A stretch of DNA of 64,000 nt from contig NC_091050.1 of NCBI RefSeq assembly GCF_963966145.1, positions 744,001 to 808,000 on the forward strand, in the 5' to 3' direction. Positions within the stretch are counted from its first letter, which is position 1; every line of letters begins with the position of its first letter. Under the pieces are notes generated by a model. That model was not told the origin of the DNA. It saw only the letters and a program-made list of their open reading frames with translations, and ran no database searches. Made by a program: the position numbers and the translations under genes. Shown piece by piece: positions 23,581-35,666 of the stretch. Source of the DNA: Tenebrio molitor. Lineage: Eukaryota; Arthropoda; Insecta; Coleoptera; Tenebrionidae.

Positions 23581-24522
23581 ACAATACCTCTACTAGTTTT
23601 TTATGGATTTTACCCTGTTTTTAAAGGTATATTTAAAAAGTTAAAATTCGCCTTCGGCTCTTGAGGCTGTGTTGAATTTCAAGGCATTTCGGCCTGCCCT
23701 GTTTTAAAAAAATATTAAAAAAGTCAAAACTAAAGCATTGCGATCTGTATTCGAGAATTTAGGATAAAGTTAAAATATTTAAATCTGTCAAACCTTAAAA
23801 CAAACAGATGTCAATGTCAATATGAGATAAGTTGTAGATATCTCTTCAGTACACCAAGAAGATTTAGATTTTTACTTTTTAAGACAAACACTGAACACAT
23901 TTTTAAGTCAAGATCACACTAGTGTACCATTTAATTCTACTAGTTAGCATATAATTATCATATGACTGCAGTAAGATTTCTTTTTCCATTTGTTCGAAGA
24001 CTTTAATTCTGTTGACGCTGGACACTTTGTTCCTTTATTCCATTCGGATAATAATTATTATCTGATTCATTACTACCCTGTTCTTGTTTTTGTAGAAAGG
24101 GTGTTGAAACTTGAATTGCTACTCAAAGGTGAAGGTTCTTCTGTAAAGACAAAGTTTCTACCAAAATTTTGGTTATTCTGCTGTTCTACTACCTACTACA
24201 ACTCTTTACTTTTCCTTCTAAAGTGGTTCTACACATCAGGCGCGTTTCTACATTTCTAAATTACACCTTTGCTTTAGCTTTAGACTAAGTAGAAAAATTG
24301 TACAAAATACATGTAGTGTAGATCTATTTATTTTCATCTTTTTACAGTTATTTGACATTTCATGCATAATCCATCAAACCAACCGCTCTCAATCTAACAC
24401 TATAGAATGTGATTCTTAATTCTAATGAAATAAAAATATTCTCGATACTCAAACCCGGACTATAATTTTGCAAGTCTTTTACCACCACTCTTGTTACAAA
24501 TATTTCTAGTTTCCGATCTCGA

Positions 24523-24768
24523 TCATATTTTATCTTCTATGTAGAGGGTGGTGTTGTGGTACAGATTGTTGTTTGTTTTCTGCAACTTATAGAACATCAC
24601 AGCAAGACACGCCGCAGCACACACAAATATGAGGGCGAACATCACCGGAAGCAGATAATTAATGATGTACTTTTTAATTAAATCTAACTTGGTGATTTTT
24701 TTTTCTTTCTCGCTTTCGCCCTCACCAGCCGAAGTGGTCGGACCGTACCCTTTCAAGAAGTCAGCCAT
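24523..24768 (-). CDS. Small single-pass membrane protein, unrecognised (81 aa)
   Basis: Minus-strand frame with ATG at 24,768 giving MADFLKGYGPTTSAGEGESE and ending LYIEDKI-stop. The frame is open much further upstream, but this ATG has a good AAAACACCATGG context and the preceding codons look like 5' UTR. Layout: an acidic/Ser N-terminus, a lysine-rich stretch (KEKKITKLDLIKK), one strong hydrophobic segment at about residues 38-60 (IINYLLPVMFALIFVCAAAC), then a short polar tail with an N-glycosylation-type NTT. Topology by charge suggests N-terminus in the cytosol. I do not recognise the family. It is divergent from, and 338 bp away from, another small membrane-protein gene. Confidence 0.55.
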   Translation of the reverse strand: MADFLKGYGPTTSAGEGESEKEKKITKLDLIKKYIINYLLPVMFALIFVCAAACLAVMFYKLQKTNNNLYHNTTLYIEDKI

Positions 24769-25106
24769 GGTGTTTTTCCTCAACGAGATGTAAACTGTTG
24801 ACACTTTACTTTTTGACAGGTATTTGTTTTTGTTTGGGGAAAAGTTCCCAGTTGGACGAGTTTTCAAAAATTGACACTCCCAAAGCGACGTTGCCAGGCT
24901 GAGCCCAAATTTTCTCGTCGGCGGAAAAAACCAAACGATGGGTGGTGAATCCTCCAATAAGAATTCTGCTCGAGTCATTGTTACACGAAGAAACGCAATA
25001 ACGATAGCGTTTCGCAAGTATTATTTTAATTCGAGTCATAAGTCGAAGCGTACTGGCTCATTAGTCACGCAGTTTGCTCGCAATTAAGAGTCGAGGGTTG
25101 CTCATC
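24769..25106. promoter_or_regulatory. Bidirectional upstream region of the two small membrane-protein genes
   Basis: The 338 bp between the two divergent start codons must carry both 5' UTRs and promoters. No TATA box is evident. Inferred from position only. Confidence 0.4.
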
Positions 25107-25751
25107 ATGAAAGAAATTTATGAAATGATGCTGGTGTTTTCGGTGATTTGTCTGGCGTAAGTGCAGATTCTTGTGATTAATTAATGCGGGGCTAATTCAA
25201 GTTTCAGTTTAGGGAATTCGCTTCCGGTTCAGTTCCAGCCAGACGAGAAGAAGGAAGAGAGCGAAGACAATGAAATCGACAAACAAGTAAATAAGAAAGT
25301 GATTAATTCCGATCTGAAAATTGCGAAGGAGGAACACCCGCTGGAGGAGCAGAAGAAGTGTAAATGTAAGTGTGATTTTAATTGTCGTTACTCCGTCAAC
25401 TTTCTTTCAAGTTGCAAATTAAAACTTTGAAAAAAAATAAATACTCAACCCAAAAAATTATCACTTTCAGACAACTTTATTGTGATTAGAAGACACAAGA
25501 GTCGCGAATATGACTCGGATACGCAGTTGTTCCAGGAGTATTTTAGTACTAAAGACAAAGCGGTGAGTTACACTTCATGGGTGGACATTTTTCGCCAAAT
25601 ATTTTTCCAGAAACGCACTTTGCTGATCATTGGCAAATACTTCGTGATTTTTTACATCGTCACTGGCTACATCGTGGGACTGGATGGTGAAGTTCCTGAA
25701 GTTCTGTTCGTGGTGGGTCTGCTTTCGCTCTATTTAAAATTTTTATTTTAA
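25107..25751 (+). CDS. Small secretory-pathway/membrane protein, unrecognised (146 or 162 aa)
   Basis: Exons 25107-25156, 25208-25365, 25471-25562 and 25611-25751 (TAA) join in phase. Residues 1-20 (MKEIYEMMLVFSVICLALGN) form a plausible signal peptide. A charged Lys/Glu-rich segment follows (PDEKKEESEDNEIDKQ), then a central part with RRHKSREYDSDTQLFQEYF, and two hydrophobic stretches near the C-terminus (LLIIGKYFVIFYIVTGYIVG and EVPEVLFVVGLLSLYLKFL). The final intron (25,563-25,610) is only 48 nt, a multiple of three, and has no stop codon, so it may be retained, adding 16 residues. Introns of 48-105 bp with clean GT/AG and rising codon quality support a real gene. AATAAA at 25,883 fits polyadenylation. 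Family unknown. Confidence 0.6.
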
Positions 25752-28700
25752 TTTACTTTTATTAGTGAGACTTGCTTGTGCGCAATGCCACTCACGTAGC
25801 GTTTGTAGTTTTTCTCTATTTTGTGCTTTATAATATTAATAGTTTTTAATTGTGGGTTAAATATTGTACGGGGGAATTGTTTAATAAATTGAATTTAATG
25901 AAAATATTTTATTTGAACAAAACCATATTTATTTTAGTGTGAAAGTAATTTTGATTTTACTTAAATAAAAAATTAATGGAAGACTGCGTCTCGTTCTTTC
26001 AAACCTTTGTTCGATTCTGTTATACCGCATTACCAACCTTGTGGCGTAATATCCTATTGTTCACACAACAGAGGTATTGGCAGATATACTTCTTCTAAAT
26101 ATTTTCCTGGGTGTCTACCTTTTATTCAAATTTTAAAATTGAGTTTAGAGTTTAGAGTCAAATAAAAAAATTGTCAGAACCGATAAGGACCAAATTTCGC
26201 ACGTCCTTTCTTAAATTTAACTTTGTTGCCTGTTATGAAGAATTTCAGGAACATTTTCCCACCGAAACAGAAAAATAACAGAAGTAGCAAATAACGCTGC
26301 CATGGAAGCAGCTCTATCTAAATCCATTTCAAAATCTTCCCGGCGCATCTACCATTTTTGTAAATTAAAAAAATTAAAATTTATTATTTAATACGGGAGA
26401 ACAATTTGTCTGTCTCCTTTCAATCTTCTACAATAAAATTTGTGAAATACAGTGCTTATCCTGGATTAACCTGCTGAACTAAGACATATTGGCAGATTTT
26501 AAACATTATGATATAGGTTTTTCTTCCTTTGATACGTTGTTTTGTTAACAGATTAGTATCGAGTGTCGACAGCTGGTGAATATTTTACTTAAGAAGGGAA
26601 GCAAGGTCCAGGAGTAATTATGCGCACAGTAACACGGATATTTTTTAATTATGCAAAGTGTCGAGTCCCCGAAGAGCATCCCAGTCCTCATTTAATCCAT
26701 CCAGGGACAAATTAAAATCGGATCTAGCCAAGGAGGAGTTATTTTCGCCATCCCACTAATCTCCCTTTAACCGTCAAGGTGTACACTGCTAATATCATCG
26801 ACTTTCCTCGCCGAGTCGCAATTTAATAAAGCGGATCCTTTGGAAGGCTTGCACCGTTATTAATTTCGCATTAGATTTGACAAATCTGGTAATGAAAAGA
26901 GCCGAGAAGATTTTTAAATTGACGTCCTTTATGCCAGACATGAAAGGACATAATTGAATTTAAAAAACTTTCTCGATGAGAATGCCCCGGTTATAAATTT
27001 TTTCCTTTCTCCGGATCACGGAACGGTACTTATTTTTCAGTGGAGTTATTAATAAATTAATTCCCCGCCGAACAAAAAACACCCCGCTTTGTGTTTCGAA
27101 GAGATATTTATTACGAGTCGATTCTGATGCTTCATGAATAATTCACGCTTCTCGCCGTTCTATTTTTCAAGAAAAACGGAACGAAAGTGCCCGACCAGGA
27201 ATTGTTATTTTAAATTCGGTAATTCGATCGCCACGACCGTTCTGTAAATAATATTTTGGGATCGCTGCGCGGAAATAAATAAGACGAAATGGGTGATAAC
27301 GCCTATTTGGTGGAGCACGGAGAACTGCATTGCAGTGGTTGGGCTGATCCCGCTTTTGCAATTCAAATTCGGACGTGCTGAATTGCAAAGCACCTTGCAA
27401 CTGAATTTATGGTCAACAGTAAAAACCAATTTCTCTATCTTTTTATGAACTTTCGAGAGTTGATTCATTCGGGATCGCGACACATCATGGAACTGTTTAC
27501 AAAAGAAAATTTACCAACTTGGTGAGCGATGAAGCTCGGAGGTGGAGTGGATTTTATTAATGAACCTTAATGAACCGAATAGGTTCGCTAAATTAAGTAA
27601 CATCATTAATTAGTAATAAACATTCTTAACAGTCATTTATTGGTGCCACAATTTTTGCTAGTACCAGGTCTTGGAAGAAACTGAGGAGAAAAGGTGAAGA
27701 ACAAATCTCCAAAGAATTCCACAAAACGAGTGCGGCGGTGTAGTGAGGGTTGTCTATATGCAAGGTGCAATTATATGTTCTGAGTTTTTATTAGATGGCA
27801 AGGTACAAAATGAGATGGAAATTCGTTTACCAAAACCTTCACCACATTTTTTTCAACTAAAAAATTATCTTACAGTTTAAAATGTCCGCTCATATTTTGC
27901 GAAATGCACCGGACGACGAGCAAGAAATCCAAACCGGGACCAATAATAATCCGTTGTCTTTATTTCGGGAGCGTCGCTTCCTGTTGACGGAGACGTAATT
28001 CCCGGCGCACGTTTCGTCAGGATTTTTGGTCCCGAGGGTTAGTTTATTACGGTCGGCTTTGCAGTAATTCCCAGCGAGGCCGTCCGGCTCACAAACCAAT
28101 CAGACACCACACCATCACGCACCAGATTGCATCCAACGACCTACGCACAAATTAAATCTCATTCAAAAAGACACCTTCTCTCTTCCAAAGTGACCCGGTT
28201 TATGGGGTGGCGTCGCATAAAAAACGGGCGCGCCTGGAATGTTTTAATAGAAATTATTTTATGAATTCCGCTGACCCTTGCGTTAATCCGGTGGAATTCA
28301 TGAAATTCTCTTTTATTTCACAACTGCGTGGTCTCGGAGTAAGAATGACGGTGTTTTTAATTGCGTAATGAGGGTACTTTGTGGAATTAAATGGTGGACA
28401 AGGCAAAAGTTATGCGGGGAGGGGTGAAAGATTCCGGTTTGGCTCTGGCGGCACAAAAATAAAAGATTTGGATGCTTTCAAAAATGTTGGAAACTGATTT
28501 TTTTCAAATTGTGAAAACTACAGATTGCGTATTTTCAAGTTACCAATTATTTAGTTAAACCACGAAGATCTCTGGCTGAATCTGGGCGGGTTTCTTAGTC
28601 TTTATTATTACAAAAACGTTTCCGCCATATGAAAACACTCATCGCTGTAAAGTTTTTTATTGCTTGTTCCACGTTTAGCACAAAAATAACTACACCTTTT

Positions 28701-29806
28701 TGTTCCATGATGTTTTCTCAACATAAAGTTTTGTCGAACATCGTTGAAGAAAAATGAATCAAATAATTATAATAAAATTTCTTCTTCCCTGCAAGGAAGA
28801 CACAATCAAATTTATTTGCTTGTGGAAGTGATATTACATCATTATTATTAAGTTCGCCGACTAAACGTGGAGTTACAATCAGGACTACGAACTTGAAACT
28901 GGTGTTAGAATTACTTAGAATATAATTCAGGCTTAAGTAGGACTAAATGAAGTGATTAATATGATTACACTGGAGCTATTCATTACAACAAGAACCGTCT
29001 CAAACTGCTATCAATATGGCCTTAATAACAAACTTCTAACACCGGTTGCTGACAATTTCCTTGATAACATCTGCTGCATAAATAAAGACGTCGAAGTTAA
29101 ATCCTCGTCCAATTCCCAGATGCATCCCGACGAAATTGGAAATTTCAAATTCACTTATATCGTTCAATTTGGGTTAATGAAATCTTTCTTGTTTAAATTT
29201 CAATCTGTTACGGAATAACTTATTTCCCGAATGGAATTTTTTATGAGACGCAAAAAAGCTCCATTCATAAATGAGATGAATGCTGTATGTGCCAATCACG
29301 AAATGACTGAAAAGTATTTTTACTGTTTGGTGTATTTTGTGTTGCATACTCGACGACCAATTTGTGAGTTAAAAACAAATCAAGTTATAAAAGCGAAAAA
29401 TCGACAGCAAAGTTGGTAATTTATGGGCGGTGGCGTTGTTTCCGACCTGATAAAGATGTTGACTGCGATCGCAATCGACGAGAAGCTAAATTGGATCTCA
29501 TAAATCACACCAACACTGAACACATTTAATTACTGCTTCGGCTTGATCTGTAACACTTTTTGGATTTCTTTTCGGCTCGAGCTGCGTATAAATCGCGCGA
29601 ATATCGCTTTATAGGATATCCACCATAATATGGATGAAGCCAAGAGAGGAATTTCCTTTTTCAGATTCTCTAATGTAATATTTCTTGACTCGGCGGAGAA
29701 TCCGCGCTCGTTTATAAGGTTTCCACGATAAGGTCATTCCCTTTTACGACAGCTTTTCCGGAAAATGATCCCACATAATTTTACGTTTCCAATAATTTTT
29801 TTTAAG
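25752..29806. other. Gene-poor region, possibly intronic
   Basis: No gene is supported. Several stretches of more balanced composition (for example 26,560-27,600 and 27,950-28,330) contain many TAAT/ATTA homeodomain-like cores and short palindromes (TTTTATGAATTCC...GGAATTCATGAAA around 28,257-28,303). They could be conserved regulatory sequence of a large flanking gene; that is inference from composition only. Confidence 0.3.
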
Positions 29807-30097
29807 CCGTCCATCGAAAACGCATTACTCACTGCCGATGCGGATCTCTTACGTCTTCCCTATGATCAAGCTGACAAAGTTGCATCCATTAGGGATGCCT
29901 TAACGGAGGAGGAAATCAATTTTGGACGGTAAGAAGATTTCGGCCTCGATGACAATTTGAATCTGTTTTTCAGGGGCGGATTCCGCCACGACATCAGATG
30001 TGGATGCAGATTCGGCATGATTATTTCAGGGCGTATTACACTGGAAGTAACTAATTACACACAAATATTAATGTCTGTAATTTTAACAGAAATATAA
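29807..30097 (+). CDS. Possible exon pair, unrecognised
   Basis: A frame bounded by TTTTTTTTAAG and CG|GTAAGA (29,807-29,928) reads about 40 codons including ENALLTADADLLRLPYDQAD and VASIRDALTEEEINFG. A 45 bp GT-AG intron (29,929-29,973) then joins it in phase to 29,974-30,097 (RGGFRHDIRCGCRFGMIIS onward, TAA at 30,095). The first part reads like a genuine protein, but there is no start codon, no recognised family and the second part is less convincing. Chance is a serious alternative. Confidence 0.2.
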
Positions 30098-32205
30098 TTT
30101 TTTTGTTTTTATTTAGCTATTGAATTTTTTTGAAGCTTTTACCTTAACAGCCAAAGCAAATCTCACAAAAACACATTTTTATCGACATCATATAAAAGGA
30201 TAACACATCGAAATTGTCTGATCGCGTGCTCGCGGGTAAAATAAAAAGAATATATTTATCACAACAAATTTTCCTTTTTCTGATATTTAGTAATGGGCTT
30301 TTAATAAAAAATTCGTTTGTGCGGCGAGATTTAATTGATGAAAAAACTTGCCCGGCGCATTCACCAAATCCGCTAAAACATTCTCTCTCAATCCGCGAAG
30401 CGCACAAACTTTAATAAAATTCTCGGTCGCAGATGTTCGTCGAAGACCTCCACATCGGGAAATTCACGAGGTAAAGGATCACGACAATCTATCAACCGCA
30501 ACGGTGATTTTCCGGGAGCATTGATTGGAGGATTACTCTTTTTCCATCGGAAAGAGGGACGGCGCTGTTCGTACCATGCTGCGACCCGAGCCGCCCCTAA
30601 TCCGGTTCATTTATCTTTTCAGAAGAGATACAAAGACACCATCGAATTCGTTGCGGCTGTTTTTATCGCGAGCAACAGCGGAAGCTGCTGGACGAATTTA
30701 GGTATCTCCCCCGCATAAAACGGTAATACCGTCAGGGGACGTATCTTGTGAATTAACTTTACGGTCGGCTGGATTCCGTTAACAGTTTTATTCCTTCGGT
30801 ATGTATCTCACGGAATTGCGTTTTAATGCCTTGTTACCCTTGAGGTCGGCCTCGTCCAGCTATGACGTCATAAATTGCTTTAAATCCATGATAAATTTAA
30901 ACCGGACAAGGCCTTAATGTTATTTAATCGGGATTCGGCCACTCGTTCATGAATAAATTTACACCTAAATCACGGTAGTCCGGTGCTGGACTTGCGCCAT
31001 ATTAGCCGCCATATTTACATGATTTTCGCTTCGTCGCTTCCGGAATGAAATTATCCGGGGACGCTAAAACATACCGAGGTGCTACAAAAAATCATCACCT
31101 GCAAACACAACTTTGAAGAAAAAACACCAAAAATGGTGCTGCAAGTTTTTGACATAATTGTTGAGTCGATATTGTTTATTTAAATAAAATTAGATTTTAA
31201 ATTGTTAATTTTCATTGTTAATTGAGTAAAAGTTTGAAACAAAATTTGCATCGAAGAATCGCAATGCAGAACATAACCTTGACTCTGTAGAACAGACAAA
31301 TCGTTTCATTTTTCACCGAAAATATTTTTTGTTCAAATCTAACGAAACAAAGTCTTAAAACATTAATCTGGTATTTCTCTACATTTTCCACTATTTTTTA
31401 ATGCACCACTCCAAACTATTTGCGTTTTATTCAATTTTTAAACTTTTCAATTTTAATTATTTTAATTTGTCGGAATCGGCGCCGGCCATGTTCTGCAATC
31501 AACTGGCAACGATGCGTAAGTTTGGCAAGGTCGAATTCATAGACAAGATGCGACAATCTTTTACATTCCGATAATTTTTTGTCGGGTTCACTCACATTAT
31601 TTTTCTCTTCGCTATGTTTGTTTTACAATTCTTTCATCTGCCAAAACTGTTCCTTTCTTAAATCCGTTTCTTCAAACACCTTCAACTTTTTGCAATTTGA
31701 CTCGCAAGTCGCAATGACGCAGTATTGCCACATCTACTTCACACAAATAACAACAGTAGTCAAATCATTTACAATTTTTCTATTTTCGATTACTGAAATA
31801 TTTAAACATTCAGTCGTGGATTATACTGCGGCACAGCTAAATGAAAATAAGGATTTTTTATGCCCACGCGATATGTGTTCAGACAACGTTTATTTTGTAA
31901 CTTAAAAATATAGATGTATTTTGACTAATCAGGTGGGAGATGGTAGAAACATTTTTGGAGCAAGAAAAAATAATATTTTATTCAAAAATTTACTTCTTGA
32001 GATTAATGACGAAAGTTTTTGGTTGATCCTCGACAATTTCCTCAACTACATGAACAACTTTTAGAGTCTGTTTTGTTGGGCTTCAGCGACCTTTTTTTTT
32101 GTTATGCTTTCAGTCTGCCACAACCATTCTACAGTACGATCTAAAGAATCCACAAATTGTTTATAATCAACGACAACAACACTGAATAGGACTATTGATA
32201 ATTAG
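30098..32205. other. Non-coding region
   Basis: Balanced-composition stretches (30,420-31,090) alternate with AT-rich sequence. Two tiny splice-like islands are present: AG|ATGTTCGTCGAAGACCTC...AG|GTAAAG at 30,432-30,472, and a CCGGCCATGTTCTGCAATC segment ending in C|GTAAGT at 31,516. Neither is long enough to support as an exon. Nothing else recognised. Confidence 0.3.
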
Positions 32206-32209
32206 TTGC

Positions 32210-32515
32210 GAAAAAATTTTTTTCTATAATTGATTCAAAAAATTGAAATTCACGCATAGTTATCTGTGCCTGAAGTGAGTCATTTTCTGACGTGTATTTT
32301 TTTTTGCATTGTTAGTAAGATCGAAACCATAGAAACCATACAAAACAGTGTGTGAAATGCAATTTCACGCATACGACTATTTCTGTTTTTCATATCACGC
32401 ACTGTTTTTTATTAGTTACCTAGCAACATGGTCACTGCATTGAAACTTCAGAGTTCCTTCAAAAATTTGAATTTTTAATTTCAATTTTTTGAATCAATTA
32501 TAGAAAAAATATTGT
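32210..32515. repeat. MITE with ~40 bp terminal inverted repeats
   Basis: The left arm TTCTATAATTGATTCAAAAA followed by ATTGAAATT (about 32,221-32,250) recurs inverted at 32,478-32,510 (AATTTCAATTTTTTGAATCA then ATTATAGAA). The interior holds a second smaller palindrome around 32,355-32,405 (CAGTGTGTGAAATGCAATTT, with CACGCATACG and ATATCACGCACTG). It has no coding capacity. Confidence 0.65.
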
Positions 32516-32516
32516 T

Positions 32517-32636
32517 TATATTTCGTGCGCGAAGATGTTTTTGTGCATTCAAAGGCTTATACTGCCTCGACCTTCGTCTCGGCGTAAAAGACCTTTTCAT
32601 GCACAAAAAACACTCTCTTCGCGCACTTAATATAAA
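32517..32636. repeat. 120 bp palindromic element
   Basis: GTGCGCGAAGATGTTTTTGT (32,526) pairs with ACAAAAAACACTCTCTTCGC followed by GCAC (32,604-32,624), continuing inward as GCATTCAAAGG / CCTTTTCATGC. It lies directly between two other fold-back repeats. Confidence 0.6.
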
Positions 32637-32646
32637 AATAACTATT

Positions 32647-32895
32647 TTTGTTCAACACTGTCAGAATTTGAGAATTTTCTCCTGTATGAACGGATTTTGA
32701 TAAATGTCACATCTTGTCAAAACGAAACGTCAAGCTAATTTTAATGATTTTAAGCGATTTTGAGCCTTTAAGTGTCTCGTCGAACAAAAAAACGTTGTAT
32801 TCAACTCGTTCTTGTGTAAATTGGACTTTTTTTGCACTCTTTAAAACTGGCCCACCCATTAAAAAAAAACCCAATTTACACACGAACTCATTAAA
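32647..32895 (-). repeat. Interspersed fold-back repeat, copy 2
   Basis: Reverse-complement copy of the element at 16,230-16,510. It is flanked by the 10 bp direct repeat AATAACTATT (32,637-32,646 and 32,898-32,907), which looks like a target-site duplication. A 9-10 bp duplication would suggest a Mutator-like origin, but no transposase is present to confirm it. Confidence 0.65.
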
Positions 32896-32907
32896 TAAAT
32901 AACTATT

Positions 32908-34120
32908 CGATCATAAGCACTTTTTGCTCAGTTGAGTAAACAGTTTTGAAAAAAAAAACTTTTTTGATGAAAAATGCGACAGAATAAAAGACAATGACAC
33001 TGACGCAATTGCAAAATTTGAAGTTAAACTGACACTCTATACGTTACGACATTTGTAACAAAAAACAATTGTGACTTGACCAGAAATTTATTTAGATTTG
33101 AAAAAAAAACCTGTCAAATCCAGAGAAATTGGTCCCCGTCTGCGACTCGTGCTTATTTCCAGAACACTTTTCTTCCAGTTTGAAATTTGTTTGGCTGTGC
33201 CGCACTATTGGGTGTTGAAAAACCCATTGTCCTGCGTGTCCTTGCAAGGCAAGCTAGACAAACGCAGTGATTAACCCCTAACAGTCCCCGATAATTCGAC
33301 GACCCGGTCGACGTTTCATCCGTTCCGGGGACAATTTATGCGTCCTGCGGCCTTTTTCGCTCACCTAAAATTGGCTTTACCGCCAGGAGACGCTCTCGAA
33401 CAATGTGAAACACGACGCTCTTTCCGCACCATTAAACCTCAAAATAAAAATCTTCTGCTCCATAAAGACCTCGACCTTAAACCTCCGCGCACGATTGAAT
33501 TACCCCCATAAAAAATAGTTTTCCTGCCGGATTGTTCAGATTATTTCCGCTCTTAATTGCACCCTTCGCCGAATTACCGTTATAATCGTAAATTTAATTA
33601 ATTCAGTCGAATCGCAAGAATTCGTAGTATGCCAAACTTGCGACCAACTATGCCACCCCCAAGTCTTGTAGAATTATTACTATTGATTGTTTCGGCGCGG
33701 GGTTGTTTCTGCGGGACTTATAAATCATCGGTTAAGCTGGATTCTTGCGGAATCGGTTTACGAATCGCAAGTTTTTACAAGCGGGCTAAGTCTCGTGAGA
33801 ACTTCGCTCATAAAGTTTGTGTGTTTGCAGAATGGAGTTTCCTTGCTGTTTTTATGTAAAAGAAACGCTGGAATGCTTGTCGAAGCAGTTAACGAGGGCG
33901 GTAATGATCTCGGTAATGCTGATTGGCCCTTCAATATCGCCCCGAAGGGTGAAGGAAATGGGTGAAGTAACGGCAGAAGAACAGTCGTAAAGGTGCATTA
34001 TGGCGTTCCGAAAATTAAAATTACATGAAGGTTATTGAAAATAAAAACGAAAACATGAGTAGAAATGGCGACAGGAGGAAATTCACAAATAGAAGCTAAT
34101 AACAATTAAAGCAAAAATTT
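32908..34120. other. Non-coding region
   Basis: Includes balanced-composition sequence at 33,130-33,980 with no convincing exon. Overlapping short frames at 33,629-33,965 do not look like proteins and disagree in phase. Confidence 0.3.
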
Positions 34121-34300
34121 GGGCTTTTTCAGTGATGAAGCTTGGTTTCAAAGTTGTAAGAAATTTTAGAATCGTTCATTAATCAACTTGATGATGAAGA
34201 ACTTCAATATGGCTATTTTCAACAAGATGGAGCCACCGCACGCACAGCAGCATTTTGCACACTTTTTGGTTTCTACAAAAGATGTGTCGTGATACAAAAT
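34121..34300 (+). pseudogene. Tc1/mariner-class transposase relic
   Basis: Translated pieces match the DDE core of insect Tc1/mariner-class transposases: FFSDEAWF-like (34,124-34,152; shifted frame) and, 30-odd codons later, LDDEELQYGYFQQDGATART (34,180-34,241), containing the catalytic second Asp in the QQDGATA motif. The reading frame breaks between them and no ends are preserved, so it is dead. Confidence 0.7.
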
Positions 34301-35666
34301 TTAAATTCTTTAGACTGAAATATTTACGCGTTTATTAAGGATTGTTGTGACTTATTAGAGGTGCCACAATGGCCGAATCCGCCCAAATGGCCAACTGTCG
34401 TCGGCAATTTGTTGTCGATTATTCCTCCTGCTATTGAAACTTTTGTTAGTTGTGTGGGCCGCAAATCTCCATTCATTAATCAACTTAATGGTTGCGGTCC
34501 AAAACAGACATTATTTAGTTGAAAGTGCTTTTTTCTTGTACAACGACCGTTCCCAAATTGCGCAACTCCATTATTTAACCAAATGACGAAGCCCGGATAA
34601 TGAAATTATTCCATTTAACTGTTGTTATGAAATAATCGAGTTTTCTTGTAATTCCGCTGTGATGAATAAAAAAAAACTGTGTCACAAACAATTATCGGAA
34701 AGATTAATTTTGTCGCGAGTGGGTGATGTTCATTAGACAGCGTCATGTAAAATGGGGAATTGGCGTGTGATTGAAAATTTAATGGAATTGTTTTTTGCGG
34801 CTTCGAGTGGCTGCACTGAAATGGTTGGTTGGACTGGTTGTCGGCGGGGAATAGTTTGGCGTTCGGTGTAGTTAAGGCTTGTTTAAAATTGGTTTGTTCG
34901 AAGCTTTGCGCTTAACCTGGCGATCAAACACGGTGCCAGAATTCGATGGAGGTTTGTGAGGGATTGTACATTAATTCAGCAGGCATGTCGATGGCAGAAA
35001 ATCAATTATTTTTAGTTGAATACGACGGAACTGTAGCTATTATTGAAATAATACAAATGAAAAAGTGTTGAAAAAATTTCCTATTTCAGTTTTAGTGCAG
35101 CACAAAATTCCTGGTAAAAATCTCAGTTAGACTGTTACGAAAATGTTTCTAACCTAAAAATTCACAAAGAAGCAAATTCGTTTGGAATTGGACACATATG
35201 CAACCAGCCTTACGAATATGCTACGAATTGCTGTCGCTTGTTCTAAATTGAGCTACACTGTATGCTTTGCGAAAGCATTTGCAAGTTTGTTGCCTAATCC
35301 TTGATTCTGCTAACCTACAGAAAACACATTAAAAATTCACAAAGTTTATTTACGAAGAGGCAGGCTTTTTTTTAATTTCCAGTTTTGATAATAAAGCTTG
35401 AAAATTCTATATAAGATATTTATGAAATGCAAATTGGGATGTAGCTTGTTGCCACGCAATATTAATTTTAAATGATGTTTTAGAGAAAAATATTTAGATA
35501 AGAGTGTATAAGCAACGATTTGGGTGGTTTTGTAGATTACGAAATTGTTGTACATACATATACATATTACTTAAAAATCAAAGCAAAAAGTAAATTTTTA
35601 TTAAAAAACGTGAAAAGACGATTTTAATCGGGTGCTTACATAGTTACACACTTGTGTAATGAAGTC
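34301..35666. other. Non-coding AT-rich region
   Basis: No gene or clear repeat is recognised; the short minus-strand frame 35,346-35,555 has no protein-like features. Confidence 0.3.

Larger units (their letters stand above)
21568..24522. other. Intergenic region with repeats
   Basis: After the GPALPP1 3' UTR (AATAAA at 21,712) no convincing gene is seen. The region holds a suspected degraded element (22,190-22,790) and a clear MITE (23,230-23,580). From 23,600 to 24,520 I see only AT-rich sequence and the presumed 3' UTR of the minus-strand gene ending at 24,523. Confidence 0.45.

Noticed and set aside
27890..28099. 69-codon minus-strand frame with several cysteines
   Set aside because: No start context, no splice partner and no recognised cysteine spacing.
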